Of a stretch of DNA of 7,753 nucleotides, positions 1 to 5,004 are shown piece after piece. Source of the stretch: JALHSV01 sp964553535. Lineage in GTDB: Bacteria; Nitrospirota; Thermodesulfovibrionia; Thermodesulfovibrionales; SM23-35. Numbering within the stretch: the stretch's first letter is position 1; every line of letters starts with the position of its first letter. The notes below the pieces were generated by a model. The model saw only the letters and a program-made list of their open reading frames with translations. It made no database searches and had not been told where the DNA came from. The DNA is taken from the NCBI GenBank assembly GCA_964553535.1, contig CAZKLK010000087.1, forward strand, positions 1 through 7,753, read 5' to 3'. The position numbers and the translations under genes were made by a program.

Positions 1-623
1 AGCCGTCCTGAACAGGCAGCGGCAAGCACGGATTGACGGAAACGTTTGAGGATAGCAGGAATTTTATCAAGACGCTCTTTGCAGACATCAACCTTTTGCA
101 AAAGTTTTTCGAGCTTTTCCACTATGCGACGTTGTTCGTTAAGAGGAGCTAAGGGTATAGTAGTGTTCGACGCGAACGAAAGGTTTATTCCCCCCTGAGC
201 TGAACCCTGAAAGTTATCGAGGATTTGTTCTTGTCCGTCTTTTGAAGTCAAGAATCGGAAAACAAAACGAGGTTCAACTTCTTCAAAGAGTCGACAAATA
301 AAGACATGTTCATTAATGACAGCTTCATCAAAAGGAAAATCATTTCCGACAAAAGCTGTTTTTCCGGTGGTTGCCCCATCTTTAACAATCAAAATATCAT
401 TTTTTTTGATGTGCCCCTTGGTCATTTTCCTGGCAAATTCTCTGGGAACGTACCTAATTGAGGAGAAATTAAAACGGCCATTACTCATTAGGTGTTCTCC
501 GCCGATGCTCGGAACGCCACTGGAAATTCCCTTAACGCCGCCCTTTGGTCTGCCCCCTGATTCTATGCATCGCAGAGTCTCAGACAAAGAACCTGTAGTC
601 CACCCTTTCGGTAAATCACTCAT
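1..623 (-). CDS. hsdS: Type I restriction-modification specificity subunit HsdS, partial (N-terminal half; C-terminus beyond left edge)
   Basis: HsdS is the DNA-recognition subunit of a Type I restriction-modification enzyme and directs both HsdM and HsdR to a bipartite target. Reading the minus strand from the ATG at 621-623 gives 207 complete codons, open to the window edge. The N-terminus begins MSDLPKGW, the usual entry into a first target-recognition domain (TRD1, about residues 4-155), which includes KDGATTGK at 81-88. The first conserved helical spacer follows at about 156-207: PLAPLNEQRRIVEKLEKLL, then a charged helix ending QSVLAAACSGRL. This 'PL..Q..IV.K.' signature is diagnostic of the family. 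Full-length HsdS is normally about 400-450 residues, so TRD2 and the second spacer lie to the left. The start overlaps the hsdM stop (ATGAGTGA, 616-623), which implies translational coupling. TRD1 is AT-rich (43 of 120 bases are G or C at 301-420), as is common for exchanged TRDs. The target sequence cannot be predicted from this. Confidence 0.95.
   Translation of the reverse strand, partial: MSDLPKGWTTGSLSETLRCIESGGRPKGGVKGISSGVPSIGGEHLMSNGRFNFSSIRYVPREFARKMTKGHIKKNDILIVKDGATTGKTAFVGNDFPFDEAVINEHVFICRLFEEVEPRFVFRFLTSKDGQEQILDNFQGSAQGGINLSFASNTTIPLAPLNEQRRIVEKLEKLLQKVDVCKERLDKIPAILKRFRQSVLAAACSGR
400..407 (-). repeat. A8 homopolymer tract inside hsdS TRD1
   Basis: Eight consecutive T on the plus strand are read as A8 in hsdS, covering the Lys73-Lys74 codons and the first bases of the Asn codon that follows. 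It is the longest mononucleotide run I noticed in the coding part of the window. A one-base slip would truncate HsdS within TRD1. Whether it actually varies is unknown; the run is short compared with proven phase-variable tracts. Confidence 0.5.
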
Positions 624-2073
624 TCCCGTTTTCCCCATTTATTTCAATCATCTGCAAAACTTCCTTCAAATCATCCACTGCTGCCTCAAGTTCGGTAACT
701 GCCTCGGATATCAAGTCCTGTGGTTCAGGAAGTCCATCTGTATCTTCGATTGATTCATCTTTCAGCCAGGTTATATCAAGCTTATAGTCCCGCTCTTTTA
801 TTGCACTGATATGGAATTTCCTGAATCTTCCCAACTCACCAGTATCGTTTCTCTTGCTTTGACCATTCGGGTCTTTGCCATAGCATTTCTCAAACTCTTC
901 AAAATGCTGCGGGTTCAAAGGCCTGTCCTTTTTGGTTATTCCGGGGACATTGGAACGTGCGTCAAATATCCAGACATTTTCTGTCGGCAGACCTTTCTGG
1001 AAGAAGATGACGTTTGCTTTCACGCCTGGGCTGTAAGGAGTGAATGTGCCGCGAGGGAGGCGCAGGATTGTGTGGACATTGCAGTCCTGCATAAGGATTT
1101 CAAATACCTCGCCCGCCTTCTCTTCAAAAAGGCAATTGTCCGGCAAGACGATTGCCGCGCGGCCTCCGGGCTTGAGGATGCTCAGCACATGCTGAACGAA
1201 GTTGAGTTGTTTGTTGCTCGTGGAGATAGTGAAATCTTCACGCACAGGCGCCTGGTTTGCCCCTTTTGTTCCGAAAGGTGGATTTGTCAGAACACAGTTG
1301 TATTGTTCTTTTCTGAGAGGCTCATAAATCGCATCACCAAGATAAATCTTCGGTTCGAGTCCATGAAGGAAAAGGTTCATCAAAGACAGCCTTCTCGGAC
1401 GCGGAACAAGTTCCTGTCCATAATAAGTCGCGGTCTTAATGCGTTTGATATCTTTGCGGTCGAGCGCTCCTTTTGTGATCTCCATTAGCCATTCATAAGC
1501 CAACATGAGAAAACCACCGGTCCCACATGCAGGATCGCAGATAGTGAAATCCGTGCTTACCCTCGGGTCCGGTTTCATGACCCGGATGATGGATCTGATC
1601 AGAATCCTTGGAGTGAAGTATTGGCCCGCCCCTTTCTTACCTTCGCCGGCTGCTTTTTCGAGGAGACCCTCAAAAGCCGCTCCCTTCACATCCACATCCA
1701 TTGCAGACCACTCTTCCTCATCGATCATGGATATGAGCCGTTTGAGGTTCACCGGATTGTTAAAGCGTGGCATGGCCTGTGTGAAGATATCGCCTAAGAG
1801 ACCCGGCTCTTTCCGCAGTATTCGCAGAACGTCATTGTAGTGGTCAAGGAGTCTCTGCCCGCTCTCTTTCTTCAGGCTTGCCCATGAGCAGGCTGTCTGT
1901 TGTTTATGCCCTTTTTCATCTTCCCACGATATTTTTGAGAGGTCTATATTACGTTCATCAGCCATTTTGAGAAAGAGAAGATACGTGAGCTGTTCAATAT
2001 AGTCGCCGTAATCAATGCCGTCATGCCGGAGCGTATGGCAGAACCCCCAGAGTTTGTTGACTATATCAGACAT
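616..2073 (-). CDS. hsdM: Type I restriction-modification DNA adenine methyltransferase subunit HsdM
   Basis: HsdM transfers a methyl group from S-adenosylmethionine to N6 of adenine at the site chosen by HsdS (M2S1 complex) and is also required for restriction. The protein has 485 residues, normal for the family. Residues 3-130 match the helical HsdM N-terminal domain (KLWGFCHTLRHDGIDYGDY, with TYLLFLKMADE). Residues about 135-440 are the N6-adenine methyltransferase fold: GQYFTPR at 150-156, SAM-binding motif I DPACGTGG at 180-187, and catalytic motif IV NPPF at 264-267. The C-terminus (about 451-477) is an amphipathic helix of the type that packs on HsdS. The ATG at 2071-2073 is chosen because a good ribosome-binding site precedes it and the N-terminal domain begins there. 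It lies 84 bases after the hsdR stop and overlaps hsdS by 8 bases. No key residue is missing. Confidence 0.97.
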   Translation of the reverse strand: MSDIVNKLWGFCHTLRHDGIDYGDYIEQLTYLLFLKMADERNIDLSKISWEDEKGHKQQTACSWASLKKESGQRLLDHYNDVLRILRKEPGLLGDIFTQAMPRFNNPVNLKRLISMIDEEEWSAMDVDVKGAAFEGLLEKAAGEGKKGAGQYFTPRILIRSIIRVMKPDPRVSTDFTICDPACGTGGFLMLAYEWLMEITKGALDRKDIKRIKTATYYGQELVPRPRRLSLMNLFLHGLEPKIYLGDAIYEPLRKEQYNCVLTNPPFGTKGANQAPVREDFTISTSNKQLNFVQHVLSILKPGGRAAIVLPDNCLFEEKAGEVFEILMQDCNVHTILRLPRGTFTPYSPGVKANVIFFQKGLPTENVWIFDARSNVPGITKKDRPLNPQHFEEFEKCYGKDPNGQSKRNDTGELGRFRKFHISAIKERDYKLDITWLKDESIEDTDGLPEPQDLISEAVTELEAAVDDLKEVLQMIEINGENGNE

Positions 2074-2080
2074 TTATTTT

Positions 2081-2087
2081 CTCTCCC
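2081..2087 (-). promoter_or_regulatory. Ribosome-binding site of hsdM
   Basis: The minus strand reads GGGAGAG, then the 7-base spacer AAAATAA, then ATG. This is a good Shine-Dalgarno match at near-optimal distance, much stronger than the AGAGAG with 4-base spacer before hsdR. It supports independent initiation of hsdM after the 84-base gap and fixes its start codon. Confidence 0.75.
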
Positions 2088-2091
2088 ATTT

Positions 2092-2153
2092 GGTCAATCT
2101 GAGGCGAAGCTGAAGAATCTCAGACATTGACCCTTCGCATTGCTCAGGGTGAC
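2092..2153. repeat. Palindromic repeat-like element between hsdR and hsdM
   Basis: The element fills most of the 84-base hsdR-hsdM gap. Its ends form an imperfect inverted repeat: GTCAATCTGAG at 2093-2103 against the reverse complement of CTCAGGGTGAC at 2143-2153 (9 of 11 match). Each half can also fold alone. In the left half, TCTGAG pairs with CTCAGA and TCAA with TTGA (about 2094-2130). In the right half, ACCCT pairs with AGGGT (about 2130-2150). Both halves contain a GCGAAG or CTTCGC core near a CTGAG or CTCAG box. Short intergenic palindromes built from CTGAGC and GCGAAG words are, from memory, dispersed in many bacterial genomes. There is no T-run, so it is not an obvious intrinsic terminator; it could shape or stabilise the polycistronic mRNA. 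No second copy is visible in this window, so 'repeat' is inferred from its form. Confidence 0.55.
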
Positions 2154-2157
2154 AACT

Positions 2158-4845
2158 TCACGCTGCGATTGCGTAATTTATTTCCGCGATGAGCGATTCC
2201 AAATTGTCCCTGAATACCTTTCTTGCCTTCATCTGTCCACCCTGTCTCTCGAAAATAGGCGCGTATTCAAAGTCGTTCATCTCTATAGTGAGATTTTCGA
2301 CAAGGTGTTCCCGGATAAGCCTCAACCAATCGGTCTGGTCATTATCAAACGATTTTCCTGCCTTAATTTTTTCAAGAGCTTTGTCAATCCTCTCCTCCGC
2401 TGAAAAGATCGGTTCCTGTTCTTGAGCAGCATGCTTGACCATCGAAATAATATCCGCCAGAGATTTATTATGTACGAGTTTATGTGCTCTCTGGAGTTCC
2501 TTTTCAGGAAAGTTATTCCGCGCCAGTTTTTCCCGAAGTTCGTTCAGCGCAGTTGTTTTCCATTCCTTCGGTCTCTCCAGAAGGATGCGTATAGCCTCAA
2601 TATGCTCCGGATTTTCTTTCACGAAGCGAGTGAAGGCATTCAGGTAATCTTCAGGTTTCATATATTCATTTCCCGCATGGATCATGACTTTGGATTCCAC
2701 TATATCTTCAACCGAATATCCCACAAGGAAACTTCTCTTTGCCCGTGGATAATTTTCGAGCAGGGCCTGGAAATCCTCGTTGCGCAGGATGGTCATCGTC
2801 TGCATAAAATCATTTCTGATTCTTGCCGGCAGGTCAGCGACAAATTTGCCGATGTCTCCTTCAGGGATAAAGCGGGCAAACTTCTCCCGTGCTTCTCCGC
2901 TCATGGTCCTCTCAATTCGGCGCAGACGTTTGATCAGAACCTTTATATAATAATCTCTATCGACATTCTGGTAGATATTCTCGATGGCCTGCTGCAGAGT
3001 TATAGGCTCTTTTTGAGGAGCTTCCACCTTAAAGTCAGTCGTATCCTTGAAATATTCGATCAGTGTCCCGTCAAAGCAGTCGAAGATAACAAATTTCTCC
3101 TTATTGATTTCAGGGCACGGGCGTGTTCCTCTTCCGAGCATCTGAACCCAGAGAATACGGGACTTCACCGGTCTCAGAAAAACAACAAATTCGAGGCTGG
3201 GGATGTCCACACCAGTGGTGAGCATATCCACAGTAACAGCAATCTTCGGCTTCGGCCTGTTCCTGAATTCCTTGATTTTCTGCAATGGCCGGTCGACGCT
3301 GGGGCTTCCGGTAATCTTCTGCACAAAATCGTCGCCCTGTTGGAATTCTTCGCGGCAGATGGTGACAAGCTGGTCGGTATGAGATGTGTGGGGTAAATCA
3401 TTTACTGCAAAAATAAGTGTTTTCGGGAAATGGCCGGTTTCCTCCTCATGCTTATAGGCGAATGTAGCTATCTCTTTGATTATCTTCCGGTTACTTTCAG
3501 GTGCAGTAATCTGCCTTTCAATATCCTCTGAAGAAAATTCCCGTTCATCTTCAAGTTCATCATAGATTTCCTGCCCCGTGATAGTATCAACAATGCCTAC
3601 AGGGTCTCCTTTCTTCAAGAAGACGCCTTTCATGCGCACATTGGATTTAATTTTAACCGTATCGTAATCTACGAGGTAACCATCCTGAATTGCCCGGTCT
3701 GTGGTATAGCGATAAATCACTTCACGGAAAAGAGCAAGTGAATGAGGCGCGGGTGTAGCGGTAAGCCCTATCTTGATCGCATCAAAATATTCTATAACAT
3801 CCCGCCAGATAGCGGTTTCCTTTGTAGTATAACCGCGATGACATTCATCGGCAATAATGACATCGAAGGCGTGTATCGGGATATCAAACTGTTGTGCGTC
3901 TTCTTCATAATCCGGATCGCTTGCCTTCTGATCAAAGGCCCTCTCCCAACCAAAGAGATTTACTGTCATTCTCTGGATAGTCGACACATAGACAAAGGTG
4001 TGGCTTTCCTGTGGAGAAGTGAGATATGATTCAGGCAGTACCCTGGAATCAAAGGGTTTATCGTCACCCAAATCTTCCCGGCGGAATCTCTGGCTGTAGA
4101 CTTCATATTCCTTGTCGAACTTGTTGCCGGCAGGGGTATTGAAAGAGGCGAATTCACGAACAGCCTGTGCTGCAAGTGCTCTTCGGTCGACCAAAAAGAG
4201 AATTCTTCGGCAAGCTTTTGATTCAAGGAGGCGGTAAATTTGGGCCACAATTGTAAATGTCTTTCCTGTGCCTGTTGCCATGGCAAGCAGCATCGCCCTT
4301 TTGCCATGGCGAATAGCTGTCTCAGTTGCCGTTATTGCACCTTTCTGGTAATACCGCAAGCCTTCAATCTCTATCGGGTTATCTTCAAGCCAGGTATATG
4401 CACCGGATCTGTCGGAGTGAAAAAACTCATGGAGGGCGTCCGCAGTATGAAAACTTGATAGAGTACGTGATAAATTGTTTTCGTTGCGTACATCAATAAA
4501 CCAGATAATCTCGCCATTGGTAGCGTAAAGAAATGGAACTCTGTAACCATTCCAATTGCCTGTACCACTGAAAACTCCCCTGGAATATCTTTTGGCCTGC
4601 TCAAGAACATTCTGAGGATTGACTGTTACTTTCTTTGCTTCAATAATGCCTAAGAGCTTGCCTTTCACAAAAAGCGCGTAATCTGCAGGTCCATTTGCGG
4701 TCAGATACTCTTCAACAGCGTGATATGTTAGCGAAGAAACATTAAGATTGTCTTTGTATTTGATGATAGTCCAAGCGGGGTTCAATGTCTGGAGTTTTTT
4801 ATTGATCCTTTCCCTCCGTGTTTGCCACTCAAGTTCTTCAGTCAT
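2158..4845 (-). CDS. hsdR: Type I restriction endonuclease subunit HsdR (EcoEI-like; nuclease-translocase)
   Basis: HsdR cleaves unmethylated foreign DNA after ATP-driven translocation from the HsdS-bound site. The protein has 895 residues. Residues about 1-140 are the HsdR N-terminal nuclease of the PD-(D/E)xK type: Asp55, Glu69-Ala-Lys71, and the accessory QxxxY at Gln84-Tyr88. Residues about 160-580 are a superfamily 2 helicase motor: Walker A TGTGKT at 191-196, Walker B DECH at 333-336, motif III TAT at 362-364, motif V around TTGVDIP at 543-549, and motif VI QMLGRGTR at 568-575. The remainder (about 600-895) resembles the EcoEI R-protein C-terminal domain, which docks on the methyltransferase. 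The ATG at 4843-4845 is preceded by AGAGAG and a 4-base spacer, a modest ribosome-binding site. It is the first gene of the operon, followed by hsdM after 84 bases. All catalytic residues are present, so it should be active. Confidence 0.97.
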   Translation of the reverse strand: MTEELEWQTRRERINKKLQTLNPAWTIIKYKDNLNVSSLTYHAVEEYLTANGPADYALFVKGKLLGIIEAKKVTVNPQNVLEQAKRYSRGVFSGTGNWNGYRVPFLYATNGEIIWFIDVRNENNLSRTLSSFHTADALHEFFHSDRSGAYTWLEDNPIEIEGLRYYQKGAITATETAIRHGKRAMLLAMATGTGKTFTIVAQIYRLLESKACRRILFLVDRRALAAQAVREFASFNTPAGNKFDKEYEVYSQRFRREDLGDDKPFDSRVLPESYLTSPQESHTFVYVSTIQRMTVNLFGWERAFDQKASDPDYEEDAQQFDIPIHAFDVIIADECHRGYTTKETAIWRDVIEYFDAIKIGLTATPAPHSLALFREVIYRYTTDRAIQDGYLVDYDTVKIKSNVRMKGVFLKKGDPVGIVDTITGQEIYDELEDEREFSSEDIERQITAPESNRKIIKEIATFAYKHEEETGHFPKTLIFAVNDLPHTSHTDQLVTICREEFQQGDDFVQKITGSPSVDRPLQKIKEFRNRPKPKIAVTVDMLTTGVDIPSLEFVVFLRPVKSRILWVQMLGRGTRPCPEINKEKFVIFDCFDGTLIEYFKDTTDFKVEAPQKEPITLQQAIENIYQNVDRDYYIKVLIKRLRRIERTMSGEAREKFARFIPEGDIGKFVADLPARIRNDFMQTMTILRNEDFQALLENYPRAKRSFLVGYSVEDIVESKVMIHAGNEYMKPEDYLNAFTRFVKENPEHIEAIRILLERPKEWKTTALNELREKLARNNFPEKELQRAHKLVHNKSLADIISMVKHAAQEQEPIFSAEERIDKALEKIKAGKSFDNDQTDWLRLIREHLVENLTIEMNDFEYAPIFERQGGQMKARKVFRDNLESLIAEINYAIAA

Positions 4846-4864
4846 TTATCTCTCTTGTGATAGA

Positions 4865-4895
4865 ATTCTAACTGCATACATTGTTGTACCAGCAA
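4865..4895 (-). promoter_or_regulatory. Candidate promoter of the hsdRMS operon
   Basis: On the minus strand, TAGAAT (4870-4865) matches five of six bases of the -10 consensus and lies 19 bases before the hsdR start. The best upstream -35 candidate is TTGCTG (4895-4890), but the 19-base spacing is longer than ideal. The -10 sits inside a perfect 10-base palindrome, TAGAATTCTA (4861-4870). The spacer holds a small inverted repeat TACA-TTGT-TGTA (plus strand 4877-4888), which could be an operator. Some promoter is expected here because hsdR is the first gene of the operon and faces a divergent gene, but these exact boxes are weak. Confidence 0.25.
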
Positions 4896-4972
4896 TTCGC
4901 AATAAATTCAAGCAACAGGGTACTGGTTGATTGTAATCAGACTAAGACTCCCAGGCACTTCGTGCGCCCCGT

Positions 4973-5000
4973 TTTCGTTGCTATTTCGTTATAATTTTCG
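4973..5000 (+). repeat. Three TTTCG direct repeats about one helical turn apart
   Basis: TTTCG occurs at 4973-4977, 4984-4988 and 4996-5000, with repeat starts 11 and 12 bases apart, so the copies lie on nearly the same face of the helix. The first two copies extend to TTTCGTT. A perfect TATAAT (4990-4995) lies between copies two and three, and the ATG of the lipid gene follows at 5005. The arrangement could be a regulator site at the start of that gene. It could also be chance in an AT-rich gap, because each repeat is only five bases. Confidence 0.3.
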
Positions 5001-5004
5001 GATA

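Noticed and set aside
316..753. Open frame of 145 codons on the plus strand at the left side.
   Set aside because: It is antisense to the hsdS start and hsdM end, both strongly supported, and its product is low-information.
811..1488. Open frame of 225 codons on the plus strand opposite hsdM.
   Set aside because: It overlaps the methyltransferase core of hsdM on the other strand and shows no family motif.
2422..3396. Long 324-codon open frame on the plus strand opposite hsdR.
   Set aside because: It lies wholly inside hsdR, whose translation carries clear helicase motifs. The plus-strand product has no recognisable domain, so it is an antisense shadow.
4955..4965. Small hairpin GCAC-TTC-GTGC in the divergent region.
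   Set aside because: A four-base stem with a three-base loop and no following T-run is not enough to call a terminator, and no plus-strand gene ends there.
4990..4995. Perfect TATAAT as promoter of the synthetase gene.
   Set aside because: There is no acceptable -35 at 16-18 bases upstream (the region is GC-rich), and the box is only 9 bases from the ATG, which would imply a nearly leaderless transcript.
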